Shown: positions 45,847 to 58,506, numbered from the stretch's first letter. The stretch: 64,000 bases of DNA from Leptospira fainei serovar Hurstbridge str. BUT 6 (GCF_000306235.2 NZ_AKWZ02000010.1:992001-1056000), one strand, 5' to 3'. The notes: generated by a model from the sequence alone, not told the origin. Numbers and translations are program-made.

Positions 45847-46687
45847 TCTTTCTGTAGATTGTTCGCTCCGAAATCCCCAGTATTCTCGCTGCTTTCTCTC
45901 TATTTCCGTTTACGAGTCGTAAATTCTTTCTGATAATCTCTCTTTCGTAATCCCTTAACGGAATTCCGGTGCGAACTTCCAATCCGTTTTCGTTTCTATA
46001 CTGTGTCTCGAATAACTCCGGAGGAAGATGTTTGAGGTCCAGAGTTTTAGTATTATGCATAGAAACCATCCCTTCCAAGAGATTGCGAAGCTGATGCAAA
46101 TTTCCCGGATAATCGTATTCGAGGAGGAAGTTTCCAAGCTTTTCAGAAATTTTAATACTCTTACGATTGTATCTTCTACCGACTTCTTCTAAAAAGAAAC
46201 GAACTAGCGGCGGAATATCCTCCTTACGATCGCGCAAACAAGGTAGTTGCACTTGTAAAGTCTGGATTTCCAGCAAAAGAGATTCCTGCAAAATTCCTTG
46301 ACGAACTTTTTCATTGAGTGAGGGAGTTTCTGCTAGAATGTACCTATTTCTTCCTTTTTCGGACCGGATTTTTTGCAGAAGTCGAACTTGATTATTATTT
46401 CCTAATTTTGAAAAACCTTCGATCAAAATAAGATTTCGATCCTTTCCTTCAAGATTGGAGAAAATTTCGGTCGCCTCCTGTTCCGATTCCACTAATCCAA
46501 AATCAACCGACAGAAAACCGGGAAATTGCGATTTTGAAAGAGAATGAAATAGTCTTCCTATATAACTTTTCCCCGTACCTGCTTCTCCCAAAACGAGCAC
46601 AGGCAGTTCGGAAGCCGAGGTTTGTCGGATTCTATCTAGAAGTTTCTTTGTTACTGGCGACAGGGCAACGAATTCAAAATCTTCCAT
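45791..46687 (-). CDS. Degenerate sigma-54-activator-type AAA+ regulator with Fis HTH
   Basis: About 298 residues from the ATG at 46687, which lies 8 nt after the VWA-like stop. Earlier in-frame starts (TTG at 46738) are possible and cannot be excluded. The AAA+ domain has Walker A GEAGTGKSY and a C-terminal arginine-finger/lid part (LPCLRDRKEDIPPLVRFFL, YDYPGNLHQLRNLL), then a Fis-type helix-turn-helix (NREKAARILGISERTIYRK). The region where GAFTGA should contact sigma-54 is missing (ESEQEATEIFSNLEG), and Walker B reads LILIEGF. It has no receiver or sensory domain. It is therefore unlikely to activate sigma-54 and may act on sigma-70 promoters, like other GAFTGA-less members. Confidence 0.82.
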   Translation of the reverse strand: MEDFEFVALSPVTKKLLDRIRQTSASELPVLVLGEAGTGKSYIGRLFHSLSKSQFPGFLSVDFGLVESEQEATEIFSNLEGKDRNLILIEGFSKLGNNNQVRLLQKIRSEKGRNRYILAETPSLNEKVRQGILQESLLLEIQTLQVQLPCLRDRKEDIPPLVRFFLEEVGRRYNRKSIKISEKLGNFLLEYDYPGNLHQLRNLLEGMVSMHNTKTLDLKHLPPELFETQYRNENGLEVRTGIPLRDYEREIIRKNLRLVNGNREKAARILGISERTIYRKITEFELYDPDDEKNSPPS

Positions 46688-46695
46688 TGGCTGTA

Positions 46696-48339
46696 TCAGG
46701 GACGGGAGAGTTCCAAGATTTCCCCCCGCACCAAACAATCGAATTTTGATTTCTCCGTATTCTGAAAATAATTTCTTACAGTCGAAGGATCACAATCCAA
46801 TGTCTTTGGTGGGGAATAGGGATACGCCTCTACCGATTCCGGTAGTACTTCGACCCCTTCCGATGAGAATGCGGAAGAAAGAAAGGTAACTTTCCATACT
46901 CCTTTTTTACCTTCAGACAGTTCGAAAAAAGTGGGAAATTGCATCCAAAAAGCCTTACCTTTCGTTTTTATTAGCGCTTTTTTACCCGAATTGGCAACTT
47001 GATCCTTAGCGGAATTTGAGACCGATTTAGCGAATAGCAGCGAAAAATTACTGCGAACCGGCTCTGATGAGATAACTTTTTCATTTCGAATTTTTTCATA
47101 AATCTCGGAAAGAGCCCAGGGATTTAAAAACTCACCGGCCAAATAAGAACCGCTCATCTCAACTTTTTCCAAAACAGATTCATCGATTTCAGCGCTCGGA
47201 TCTAAAACCTGCTGTGTTGTGAACAATCTTCCGCCTTGAAAGACCAGAGTTTTGGAGTCTCTTGGTGTTACGATTCGTTGGAAATACGTAACCTCTCTGA
47301 ACTCGGCACCCCGACTTGTCGCGTCCTTATGCACCCTTCTTGACTCCGGTCCGGAATATGCGGAATAAAGAATAGTCACTTTAGACCCGATTTGTTTAAG
47401 AGCCTCGATCGCTGCGGGGTAACTACTGTCGTTTTTTCCTTCTTTTGCATTGGTCAGTATGATTACGGATAAATCCGGTTTGGTTCCCATTTTATCTTCA
47501 GAAACCAGAATTCTGCGCAATCGAACTAAGGAATTACCCAGATCCGTCGTCATGGATTTGCCCGTAGGCTTCCAATCCTTCCATTGGTTTCTTAATTCCG
47601 TTCGAGAAGATTCCGGAAAAACCTTAGAGAAACCTCCTTCTCCGAAAACTGCTAAGCGAAATCGGGTTTCGGGTCGCCAAGAAAATGCATCGATCTGAGA
47701 CATAAATTCCTTTCGTTCCGGTGCAAAGGAAAACGAACCATCCACTAGAAATATCTGTATCTTAGGCGTATTAATCTTCTTGTTAATAAGCTCTTTAATC
47801 CGCTTTTTAGGAACGAATGGGAAGGATTCCTGGGTTAACTTCTCGTATATTTCAAACAAATCTCGCTTACCGACCGAAGAAAATTCTTCCCATCGAGATA
47901 AGTTACAATCAAAGACAAATCGATCGATTCTGATCTTGGTTTGGATCTCGACGTTGTCTCGCACGACATAGTCTGTCTTAAATCGCAAGCACGCTTCGCG
48001 AAATTGATCTTTTGATAGCTGCGCTCGCAGATATTCTACGGCATCCGGATCTTTTTGATCTCGAAATGTATCTCTAATCTTTACCAAATAGGCTTTACTT
48101 GCATAGAATTGGCCTAATCTAGACAACTCGAATGGCTTTTCGCCCGTTCCCTCTATTGATTGAGGCGCAATTCCTTCCCAATGCCCAGGAAGAAATGCAA
48201 TCGTCGTCGCTATTGCGTCGCTAACCGGAAGTATTAGCAGAGTAGCGCAAATTATGCAGAAATTTTTTGACAATTGTGCGCTGCGAAGAAATTTTTTATT
48301 CCTTAGTTCACTAGAAAAAATAATTTTAAAACATTTCAT
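46696..48339 (-). CDS. Exported protein with a VWA-like (MIDAS) domain
   Basis: About 547 residues from the ATG at 48339; an ATG at 48387 is also possible. A hydrophobic signal (NFCIICATLLILPVSDAIAT) precedes the mature protein. Near residue 210 the segment IQIFLVDGSFSFAPERK has the DxSxS metal-ion-dependent adhesion motif of von Willebrand factor A folds, followed by a VWA-like body (LSVIILTNAKEG, VTILYSAYS). The rest is unrecognised. It ends 8 nt before the degenerate regulator, so the two are probably co-transcribed. Its 5' region faces the divergent lipL21 promoter region. Confidence 0.72.
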   Translation of the reverse strand: MKCFKIIFSSELRNKKFLRSAQLSKNFCIICATLLILPVSDAIATTIAFLPGHWEGIAPQSIEGTGEKPFELSRLGQFYASKAYLVKIRDTFRDQKDPDAVEYLRAQLSKDQFREACLRFKTDYVVRDNVEIQTKIRIDRFVFDCNLSRWEEFSSVGKRDLFEIYEKLTQESFPFVPKKRIKELINKKINTPKIQIFLVDGSFSFAPERKEFMSQIDAFSWRPETRFRLAVFGEGGFSKVFPESSRTELRNQWKDWKPTGKSMTTDLGNSLVRLRRILVSEDKMGTKPDLSVIILTNAKEGKNDSSYPAAIEALKQIGSKVTILYSAYSGPESRRVHKDATSRGAEFREVTYFQRIVTPRDSKTLVFQGGRLFTTQQVLDPSAEIDESVLEKVEMSGSYLAGEFLNPWALSEIYEKIRNEKVISSEPVRSNFSLLFAKSVSNSAKDQVANSGKKALIKTKGKAFWMQFPTFFELSEGKKGVWKVTFLSSAFSSEGVEVLPESVEAYPYSPPKTLDCDPSTVRNYFQNTEKSKFDCLVRGEILELSRP

Positions 48340-48405
48340 TAAAAATGGTTGCGGAATCCGTTTAATGGATATATTCCTCAAAACCATCTGATCAAGGAGA
48401 AAATG

Positions 48406-48960
<555 letters not shown>

Positions 48961-48998
48961 ACACTATCTTCTTTAGGTTTTTAACTTACCTATAAAGG

Positions 48999-49030
48999 AA
49001 AGCCTCACCGTAAAAAGTGAGGCTTTTTTT
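48999..49030 (+). terminator. Strong intrinsic terminator of lipL21
   Basis: A 10-bp stem (AAAGCCTCAC / GTGAGGCTTT) with an 8-nt loop followed by seven or more T residues, 38 nt after the stop. It also separates lipL21 from the convergent lipoprotein gene. Confidence 0.92.
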
Positions 49031-49060
49031 ATACTAAGAGATAGAAACTAAGGCGCTTGA

Positions 49061-49816
49061 TTATTGTTCATTCAATGTTAATCCGTATTCGGTAGCTATC
49101 GCATTCGCATCTTCCAGGAATTGATCTCCTTTTTCCGCCACCGACTTAAGCAACTTCATTGCAGACGATTTCAACTCTTCCTGCTTTGCAGTTTCCGAGG
49201 TTTTTGCCGACTCGATTAACTTTGCACTAGCGCTTCTCAAATTACGTAAACTGTCTCCTAATAAAGGGTCTTTGGAAATATTAGGTGAAGCAGGTTGAAT
49301 CCAGACGTCGTGAATATCCGTCAGCTTCCCGCCTTTTACGATGGATCCGTAGCAGCGCACCTTAGCGAAATCTCCGCTGGCTTCAACTTCCAAACAATAC
49401 ATACCGCGCTGTAATTTGCCCTTTGAAGGAGAAGTCAGAGAATTTTTCGCAAATGTCTGATCTCCTTCCGAAACTACGAAAAGAATTGCATCGAAGAAAT
49501 TTTTCGCAGGAGCAAATCCTTCCTTATTATCAACCGTCTTTAATTTTAAATATTCTGTGACGATCTTATTGCCTTTCTTATCCGTTTCCTCATGGGTTAC
49601 GATTTCAATTCCCGAAACTTCTTCCATTCCGTAAACGAGCGATGTCTGATCCGCCTTGCTTGTACTGCCCGGATTCTTATAAATCCATTGATCCCAGCCG
49701 GAATATTTAGTACCAACAATTTGGTTTTGTTGAGAAGGTATTTCTTTTTTACAAGCGGCGAGAGTAAGAATGCTAAAAACGGCAAGAGCACCCAGAATAT
49801 TACTCGTTATTTTCAT
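49061..49816 (-). CDS. Unrecognised lipoprotein, SH3-like middle region
   Basis: A 251-residue protein with signal and clear lipobox LTLAAC. The region TEYLKLKTVDNKEGFAPAKNFFDAILFVV has the look of a bacterial SH3 strand pattern, but the match is weak. The C-terminal 60 residues are helical and Ala/Lys-rich (SAKLIESAKTSETAKQEELKSSAMKLLKS). Two mature Cys (MYCLEV and VRCYG) could form a disulfide. Convergent with lipL21. Probably an envelope protein; no specific role is seen. Confidence 0.7.
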   Translation of the reverse strand: MKITSNILGALAVFSILTLAACKKEIPSQQNQIVGTKYSGWDQWIYKNPGSTSKADQTSLVYGMEEVSGIEIVTHEETDKKGNKIVTEYLKLKTVDNKEGFAPAKNFFDAILFVVSEGDQTFAKNSLTSPSKGKLQRGMYCLEVEASGDFAKVRCYGSIVKGGKLTDIHDVWIQPASPNISKDPLLGDSLRNLRSASAKLIESAKTSETAKQEELKSSAMKLLKSVAEKGDQFLEDANAIATEYGLTLNEQ

Positions 49817-49908
49817 TTGGTCTCATACTCCTTTATCGAAGTCATAATGAAGTCTGAGCAAAAATCCCTGTCAACCTCATTCCTGGGGCGGCTATGTTCG
49901 ATAAAATG

Positions 49909-49927
49909 AAATCGTATCGATCGATTT
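49909..49927 (-). terminator. Possible terminator after dus
   Basis: A 6-bp hairpin (AAATCG / CGATTT, 7-nt loop) about 60 nt downstream of the dus stop on the minus strand, followed by TTTCATTTT. It is weak. Confidence 0.3.
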
Positions 49928-49986
49928 TTACGTAATTAGAATATAAGGTGCGAACTAGTAATAGATTCGAAGTGTTCGGAAGAAAA

Positions 49987-50946
49987 TTAAGCGACGGAAG
50001 TCTTTATGAAAGAAGATTCCAATGTTAAAAGTAAACTTTGTATTCTCTCAAAATTTTCTTCCTTCAACAATTCAACTCGGACGGGATGAAAATGTTCCTT
50101 TCCTTGAAAATATCGAACGAGATGTTTTCTAAACAAAATTACGCCGAACTTTTCTCCGAACGTTTCTATCATCAGTCTCAAATGGATCAACGAAACACGC
50201 ACCGATTCTGCAATATCCGTATTCTGCCGATCTATACCGGAAAATATCCAAGGATTTCCTATCGAGTTTCGACCGATTAAAACTCCGTCGACTCCATAGG
50301 CGTTTTTTTTATGCAACGCATCCGAATAGGAAACTACATCTCCGTTACCGAAAATCGGAACGCTTCTAGCCGCTTTTATATCGGCAATCGCATCCCAGTC
50401 GGCTTTTCCGGAATAACCCATTTCTTTCGTACGACCATGAACTGAAATAGCTTGCACACCGGATTCTTCCAGAATACGAGATACTTCCATATAATTTCGG
50501 GAAGTATCATCCCATCCTAATCTAATCTTAGCCGTGACCGGGACATCCAATGATTTACGCAATGCTTCGATGATTTTTCCCGCGTAGACGGGTTTTCTCA
50601 GCAGACCAACCCCGGATCCTCGCATCGACACGTTCTTAGTCGGGCAACCCATATTCAAATCTATAATATCCGGATTCAGTTCCCGAATTCTCTTGGCTGC
50701 TTCGACTATAATTTCCAACGTGTTCCCGAAAATCTGAAAACTTACCGGCCTTTCTTCTTCACGAAACCGTAATAAAGAAATCGCTTTCTTGGAGCCTACC
50801 GCCAAATTATCGGTCGATACAAATTCAGTATAAGAAAAAGCGGATCCGAAACGTCGCGCCATCGTCCGAGTCGGACTATCGCTAATACCGGCCATCGGCG
50901 ACATAGCGAGCCATCCCGGAATTTCGACGGACCCGATACGGATCAT
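49987..50946 (-). CDS. dusB: tRNA-dihydrouridine synthase
   Basis: A 319-residue flavoenzyme that reduces uridine in the D-loop of tRNA. Typical features: MSPMAGISDSPTRTMARRFG, NMGCPTKNVSMRGSGVGLL with the catalytic Cys, KIRLGWDD and VHGRTKEMGYSGKADW, and the FMN-binding GNGDVVS and IGRNSIGNPW. The DusB subclass is suggested by these motifs but is not certain. The ATG overlaps the gyrA stop (ATGA), so expression is coupled to gyrA. Confidence 0.9.
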   Translation of the reverse strand: MIRIGSVEIPGWLAMSPMAGISDSPTRTMARRFGSAFSYTEFVSTDNLAVGSKKAISLLRFREEERPVSFQIFGNTLEIIVEAAKRIRELNPDIIDLNMGCPTKNVSMRGSGVGLLRKPVYAGKIIEALRKSLDVPVTAKIRLGWDDTSRNYMEVSRILEESGVQAISVHGRTKEMGYSGKADWDAIADIKAARSVPIFGNGDVVSYSDALHKKNAYGVDGVLIGRNSIGNPWIFSGIDRQNTDIAESVRVSLIHLRLMIETFGEKFGVILFRKHLVRYFQGKEHFHPVRVELLKEENFERIQSLLLTLESSFIKTSVA

Positions 50947-53456
50947 TTTTCCTTGCTTTCACCGATTACGGTACAATCTTGAACTCGATCGTTGTCTTTA
51001 ATGTCGACCACCCGAACTCCGACGGCCGTACGCCCCATTTTGGAAATCTGATTTGCTTCCGTCCGGATAACCATCCCTTGCTGAGTGACCAGGATAATCT
51101 CGTCATCCGCCCCGACGGAACTGACCCCGACGGCCGAACCGTTCTTTTCTCCAACCTTTAGGAAGGCCATTCCCTTGCCACCGCGTCCTTTGGTGGAGAA
51201 CTCTTCGAAGCCTAGACGCTTTCCGTAACCGTTCTCTGAGATGACGAAAATATCATCGCCTTCGACTACTTTAGAAAGACCTACAATCGCATCGTCTCCA
51301 CCCAATCGCATACCTGTTACGCCCTGTGCAGCTCGACCCTGAGCACGAATAGTATCCATTTCTATCCTCAGGGCCAAACCTTTCCTGGAAAAAATCATCA
51401 CATCGTCGCCTTTTATGACGGACTCAACCGTAATCAACTCGTCTCCATCTCGAAGGCCGATTGCAATAATTCCGGATTTTTTTACGTTTCCGAATTCCGA
51501 CAGCTCGACGCGTTTAATAAAGCCTCTGCGTGTTACTAGCAACAGATCCTTTCCTTTATCTTCATCCCGGAAAGTGAATACGGAAGATATATATTCGCTT
51601 TCGCCAAGACCGATGATTGCCTTTAAGGATTTACCACGCGCTTCTTTCGAGGCTTGCGGTAGCTCGTAGGCCTTCATCATATAGACTTTTCCGATGTTGG
51701 AAAAGAACATAACGCTATCGTGAGTCATTGCCGACCGCATGATTTTTACGACATCGTCTCTTTTCTGAGAAAGGCCCTGGATTCCTTTTCCGCCCCTACG
51801 TTGACGCTTAAACGTGTCTATCGGTAAACGCTTAACGAATTGATCGTAAGTTATCTGGATGACGATTTCTTCATCCGCTATCAAGTCCTCCGCATTGAAG
51901 GTCGACGACTCGACGCTTTCCAAACTAATTTCAGTCTTTCTTTTGTTTCCGAATTTATCGGAAACTTCCTGCAATTCCGTGCATACGATATCGGAAACTC
52001 TTGCCGGATTGGATAAAATATCTTTCAAATCCAATATTAGTAACCGAACTTCTTCCAGTTCATCGATAACTTTTTGAACTTCTAAAGACGTTAATCTTTG
52101 AAGTCTCATCTCCAAAATAGCATCCGTCTGAACGTCCGATAATACGAAGCGTAACATCAATTGTTCTTTCGCTTCGGCGGCGTTCTTGGAAGCCCTAATG
52201 ACTTTTATGACTTCTTCTATATTTTCGAGGGCTATTTTCAAACCTTCCAAAATATGTGCGCGCTTCTCCGCCTTATCAAGATCGAACTGCGTTCTTCTTA
52301 CTATGACTTCTTTTCTGTGGATCGAATAAGCGACTAAGATTTCTTTTAAGTTAAAAATCTTGGGCTTATTGTCCAAAATCGCAAGCATAGTAATCCCGTA
52401 GCTTATCTGAAGCTGGGTTAATTTAAGGAGCTGGTTCAATATGACTTGCGCGTTTGAATCTTTTTTACAATGAATCTCGACTCGGATTCCTTTTCGATCC
52501 GATAGGTCCAAGATTTCCGATATTCCCTCGATTTGCTTTTCGTTGACTAACTCGCCGATTCTTTCAAGAAGAGTTCGCTTATTAACTTGATAAGGAATCT
52601 CGGTAACGACTATAACCTCTCTACCTTTTTTATTCTCCTCTATCTCTACCTTGGAACGAATACGGATCGAACCGCGACCCGTATGATATGCCGAAAGCAA
52701 TCCTTCTCCGCCGATGATGATTCCACCTGTTGGAAAATCGGGACCGGGCATAATCTTAAGCAATTCCGGAATCGTAATATCAGGGTTTCGAATCACGGAA
52801 ATTACCGCTTCGATCGATTCCTTTAAATTGTGCGGAGGAATGTTAGTCGCCATCCCGACCGCAATTCCGGAAGATCCATTGACCAATAAATTCGGAAAAT
52901 TAGCCGGAAGAACATCCGGTTGTTCTTTTGTATCATCAAAGTTCGGTGAAAAGTTGACCGTTTCTTTTTCGATATCACGCAAAAGTTCTTCGGCTATTTT
53001 TTCGAGTCGCGCTTCGGTGTATCGATACGCGGCAGGATTGTCTCCATCGATCGATCCGAAATTTCCTTGGCCGTCGATTAACGGAACTCTCAGTGAAAAC
53101 TCCTGAACCATTCTCACAAGAGCATCGTAGACGGCACTATCGCCGTGAGGATGGTAATTACCGATAACCTCCCCGACAATTTTTGCGCATTTTACATAAG
53201 GTCGATCGCTTCTCCAAGCTCTCTCATTCATAGCGTGAAGAATTCGTCTGTGGACAGGTTTGAGTCCATCGCGCACATCGGGAAGAGCCCTGCCCACAAT
53301 TACGCTCATCGCGTAACCTAGATAGGCCTCCTTCATTTGATCTTCTATTTCGACCGGAATCACCCTCACGCCGTTCTTTAGCGCTTCGCCTATATCAGGC
53401 CGTGACGAGGGACTAAACCCTAGGGTTTTTACTTCATTTTCCATCTCTTGGCTCAT
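50943..53456 (-). CDS. gyrA: DNA gyrase subunit A
   Basis: The breakage-reunion subunit of gyrase, which introduces negative supercoils. The 837-residue protein has the N-terminal QRDR HPHGDSAVYDALVRMV with wild-type Ser and Asp (the positions equivalent to E. coli 83 and 87), the catalytic Tyr in AAYRYTEARLEKIA, and a C-terminal DNA-wrapping beta-pinwheel starting with the GyrA box QRRGGKG. ATG at 53456 with a weak upstream site. The gene lies 30 nt downstream of gyrB and is coupled to dus. Confidence 0.97.
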   Translation of the reverse strand: MSQEMENEVKTLGFSPSSRPDIGEALKNGVRVIPVEIEDQMKEAYLGYAMSVIVGRALPDVRDGLKPVHRRILHAMNERAWRSDRPYVKCAKIVGEVIGNYHPHGDSAVYDALVRMVQEFSLRVPLIDGQGNFGSIDGDNPAAYRYTEARLEKIAEELLRDIEKETVNFSPNFDDTKEQPDVLPANFPNLLVNGSSGIAVGMATNIPPHNLKESIEAVISVIRNPDITIPELLKIMPGPDFPTGGIIIGGEGLLSAYHTGRGSIRIRSKVEIEENKKGREVIVVTEIPYQVNKRTLLERIGELVNEKQIEGISEILDLSDRKGIRVEIHCKKDSNAQVILNQLLKLTQLQISYGITMLAILDNKPKIFNLKEILVAYSIHRKEVIVRRTQFDLDKAEKRAHILEGLKIALENIEEVIKVIRASKNAAEAKEQLMLRFVLSDVQTDAILEMRLQRLTSLEVQKVIDELEEVRLLILDLKDILSNPARVSDIVCTELQEVSDKFGNKRKTEISLESVESSTFNAEDLIADEEIVIQITYDQFVKRLPIDTFKRQRRGGKGIQGLSQKRDDVVKIMRSAMTHDSVMFFSNIGKVYMMKAYELPQASKEARGKSLKAIIGLGESEYISSVFTFRDEDKGKDLLLVTRRGFIKRVELSEFGNVKKSGIIAIGLRDGDELITVESVIKGDDVMIFSRKGLALRIEMDTIRAQGRAAQGVTGMRLGGDDAIVGLSKVVEGDDIFVISENGYGKRLGFEEFSTKGRGGKGMAFLKVGEKNGSAVGVSSVGADDEIILVTQQGMVIRTEANQISKMGRTAVGVRVVDIKDNDRVQDCTVIGESKEK

Positions 53457-53486
53457 TCGCTTTTAGAGCTCCTATCTTTCTATATA

Positions 53487-55463
<1,977 letters not shown>

Positions 55464-55489
55464 TTAATGCTAGGAAAGATTAAACCTTA

Positions 55490-55951
55490 TCAAAGGTATT
55501 CAATCAGCTCTAAAAGGCGTTTTCTCGCATCGGGATCCGCTTCCTTTTCGGCGATTGCGAGTAAGTCTTCTTTGCCGATCATTCCGTTACTAACTCGTTC
55601 TATAACCGTCGATTTTTTCACGTTTTTTGATAAGTTGCCGACGCGAACTTCCAATTTGCGTAAGATTTCCCGACCTAAGTAACGCTTTGACTGGGAAAGA
55701 ATTCGGTGCTTTAAAAAGAGGAGCTCTTGTTTATAAGCCGCATGTGAAACTATTACGATTAACGTTTCTCCCGAAATAGCGGACGGCTCAGATTGATTGG
55801 CAAAGATTGGGCCTACTATATCTGACCATCTTTGGGCAAGAGTTCGCAATGAAATTTGTGTGAATAGATTAGCTTCAGTCCAACCGAGGTTTTCGAGAAG
55901 GCTTTTGAACTCGTCAATTTCTACTTTATCTGGTTTACCCGGTTTATCCAT
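55490..55951 (-). CDS. DUF721 protein, DciA-like helicase-loader candidate
   Basis: A 153-residue basic protein of the DUF721 family. The conserved segment [26 protein letters not shown] and the hydrophobic [21 protein letters not shown] are as in DciA, which interacts with the replicative helicase in bacteria lacking DnaC. Its position between recF and gyrB fits a replication role. It overlaps recF by 8 nt, so it is translated with it. The loader function is by family only. Confidence 0.8.
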   Translation of the reverse strand: MDKPGKPDKVEIDEFKSLLENLGWTEANLFTQISLRTLAQRWSDIVGPIFANQSEPSAISGETLIVIVSHAAYKQELLFLKHRILSQSKRYLGREILRKLEVRVGNLSKNVKKSTVIERVSNGMIGKEDLLAIAEKEADPDARKRLLELIEYL

Positions 55952-57044
55952 CGATCGCTTGAACCTCGCCGTTCCTTACTAGAAAAACTTGCTTTCGATC
56001 CTGCAAACGCCCCACATAATCCGAAATCCCTTCCAAATCAGTCGTTGTAAAAAACGCTTGTCCGGCGTTCAAAACAAGTTCGACAAAATATTCTCTTCGT
56101 TTAACATCCAATTCGCGAATGACGTCATCTATCAAAAGGACAGGCGTAATTTTTAAAAACTTTCTATAATATTCGAAAGACGCGGCTTTTAAAGAAATAA
56201 CAGTACTTCTTTTTTGTCCTTGGGACGCAAAGTCCGTAATATCCATATCCTTCGCTCCGATGAACAGATCGTCTCTATGAATACCGACAGAAGTATAACC
56301 TAGTCTTTGATCTCTAGATAGATTTCGAATGAGGAGGCTTTCAAATTCTTGTTCGTCGTGAAAACTAGGTTTATATCGTAGTTGAAAATCGTCTTTTCCG
56401 CCGCTCAACTGGGTTAAATTAGTCTGATAGAGAATATCCAACTCTTGAATTAGATTCTTTCTCTTGCGATGTAAAATCCCTCCTTTCGCGACTAATTTCG
56501 AATCCCAAACCGAATAAAGACCCGCATCTCGAGAGCCGGATTTTAAAAGAGCGTTACGATGCTTAAGAATTTTATTATACTCGATAAGATCATCCAAGTA
56601 TGAACGATCAAAGGAAGATAAGAAACTATCCAAAAATCGTCGACGTTCAACCGGACCTCCTTCCACAATTTGCAAATCAAGCGGGGTCATTAGGACCGTT
56701 ATGAACTTTCCGACCAAATCCGACCTTTTTTTAATCTCTTCCTGATTGAATTTTAATTTTCTGCGAATAGCGGGCTTTTTAGAATATCCGATTTCTATAA
56801 TATCTTTTTTACGATCCGATTCGATCTCGGCTTTTATATAAAAGCTATCCTCGTTCCAGCGAACTAAATTTCCGTCTTCGGATTCTCGAAAGCTTTTTAG
56901 CCAAGAGACGATAGAAATGGCTTCTAAAAGATTCGTCTTTCCTTCCCCATTTTCCCCCACAAAAAAAATCAGCCTGGAATCGAAATCCAAGCTGATACTT
57001 TCGTGATTTCTAAAATTGAGAAGCCTCAGGCTTCGTAAAAACAT
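55944..57044 (-). CDS. recF: RecF recombination mediator
   Basis: A 366-residue SMC-like ATPase that helps load RecA at gaps. It has Walker [15 protein letters not shown], the signature [18 protein letters not shown] and Walker [14 protein letters not shown]. The N-terminus [16 protein letters not shown] is standard. It begins 12 nt after dnaN ends, in the usual dnaN-recF order, and overlaps the DUF721 gene. Confidence 0.95.
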   Translation of the reverse strand: MFLRSLRLLNFRNHESISLDFDSRLIFFVGENGEGKTNLLEAISIVSWLKSFRESEDGNLVRWNEDSFYIKAEIESDRKKDIIEIGYSKKPAIRRKLKFNQEEIKKRSDLVGKFITVLMTPLDLQIVEGGPVERRRFLDSFLSSFDRSYLDDLIEYNKILKHRNALLKSGSRDAGLYSVWDSKLVAKGGILHRKRKNLIQELDILYQTNLTQLSGGKDDFQLRYKPSFHDEQEFESLLIRNLSRDQRLGYTSVGIHRDDLFIGAKDMDITDFASQGQKRSTVISLKAASFEYYRKFLKITPVLLIDDVIRELDVKRREYFVELVLNAGQAFFTTTDLEGISDYVGRLQDRKQVFLVRNGEVQAIDG

Positions 57045-57056
57045 TCTACTTACGGC

Positions 57057-58178
57057 TTATATCTTCATCGGCATGATCACCGAAATAAAGTCCGGATCCG
57101 AAGGATCCTTGAAAACTACCGGAGAGCTTGAGTCGCTGAATTCAATTCTAAATTCGTTATCATCGATCGACTTGAATACGTCCGAAAGATATTCTCCTTT
57201 AAAAGCGACGGTAATTTCGTCACCGGAGTAATCGATCGGCATGTTGATACTGACTTCGTTGACGCCTTGGGTTTGTGCGTAGAAGTTTAAATTGTCCTTC
57301 GAAAAAGTTAATCTTACTTGCCTAGTCGGTTCTTCCGCTGCGATCAATGCCTGGCGTAAATAAATTTGAAAATTTTCCTTCGGAATTAATGCGAAGAATT
57401 TGGAGCTTTTAGGAATAACTTGTTCATAATTAGGAAAATTTCCTTCGATCAATTTACACAATAATTCAATATTATTCGCGTTCACATAAATTTGATTATC
57501 AACGATCCCTATTTTCCCTGATTCCGCGGTTGTAATCATTTTCGATATTTCTCGAATCGCTTTTGCAGGAATAATTACGGCTTCCTTAAATTTCAAGGGC
57601 GACGGCAAATTTCTCTCAATCTTGCAGAGCCTCCTGCCGTCAGTCACCGCAAAAACTAATTTATCTTCTTTTGGAACCATATAAAGTCCATTAAAGATAT
57701 ATCGTTGATCTTCGTGGGCAATCGCATATCCGGTCTTTCGAATCATCTCTCCGACAAGCGCTGTCGGAAACTCGGAGATAATAGAAGGATCCACTTTTGA
57801 AATGGTTTTTATTTCTTCGGCATCCATTCCATTTAGTTTGGTTTTATAATCGTTCTTTTTTGTCGCATCAGTTATATAAGTTATACTCGAATCGGTTTCG
57901 GTATCATTCTTGGACAGCAATGCTTCCTCAAAATGAATCGTTTTAAAAATACTAGACAATTGTTTTGCCGGTAAGGATATGCTTCCTGACTCCTGAACTT
58001 CTGCACTTAAGGAAGTCTTAATAGATATTTCCAGATCGGTTGCAGAAATGGAAACCGTCGATCCTTCCGCTTCTAATTTAAGATTTGATAATATAGATCT
58101 GATTTCGCGGGCGGATATTACGCCCTCTACGGCATGAATTGATTTTAGGAATTCTGATGTGTTTACTTTTATCTTCAA
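57057..58178 (-). CDS. dnaN: DNA polymerase III beta subunit (sliding clamp)
   Basis: The processivity clamp, 373 residues with three repeated topological domains ([22 protein letters not shown] at the N-terminus, [13 protein letters not shown] in the second, VIMPMKI at the C-terminus). The start codon is TTG (58178), supported by AAGGAG 8 nt upstream. Its leader is the AT-rich dnaA-dnaN region that is the best origin candidate. Followed closely by recF. Confidence 0.96.
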   Translation of the reverse strand: MKIKVNTSEFLKSIHAVEGVISAREIRSILSNLKLEAEGSTVSISATDLEISIKTSLSAEVQESGSISLPAKQLSSIFKTIHFEEALLSKNDTETDSSITYITDATKKNDYKTKLNGMDAEEIKTISKVDPSIISEFPTALVGEMIRKTGYAIAHEDQRYIFNGLYMVPKEDKLVFAVTDGRRLCKIERNLPSPLKFKEAVIIPAKAIREISKMITTAESGKIGIVDNQIYVNANNIELLCKLIEGNFPNYEQVIPKSSKFFALIPKENFQIYLRQALIAAEEPTRQVRLTFSKDNLNFYAQTQGVNEVSINMPIDYSGDEITVAFKGEYLSDVFKSIDDNEFRIEFSDSSSPVVFKDPSDPDFISVIMPMKI

Positions 58179-58506
58179 TTTCCTGACTCCTTTTTCAAAA
58201 TATAGTAAGCTATATATAAGGTTATTATATAAGTACTGTTGTTGTACTTGTACCTGTAAGTATGTAAAAAACTATGTAGCTTTAGAGAATAGGGAAATAT
58301 GTCGCATATATATTGAAAAGTACAATTTCCAGGGAAAGGAAAAAACCAACCCTTATCTGCGATAGCAACGGTGAATAAGTTTGATATGATGAGACAGTAA
58401 TTTGGGTTTATGTCTTATAGACATATTAAGCGCACATAATTTAGATGTTATCTACAGTTTAACTTCTATATTATGTCTCTTTTTTGATTGGCTGAGCCTA
58501 CTCTTT
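58179..58506. other. Probable replication origin region between dnaA and dnaN
   Basis: A 328-nt gene-free AT-rich stretch. Near-consensus DnaA boxes (TTATCCACA with one to two differences) occur at 58353-58361 (plus), 58370-58378 (minus) and 58448-58456 (plus; TTATCTACA, the best). An 8-nt unit TATATAAG repeats at 58213-58220 and 58226-58233 with a 13-nt period, as in DNA-unwinding elements. Palindromes lie at 58231-58249 (AAGTAC / GTACTT) and 58409-58425 (TATGTCT / AGACATA). The dnaN promoter must also lie here. No experiment supports the assignment. Confidence 0.55.
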
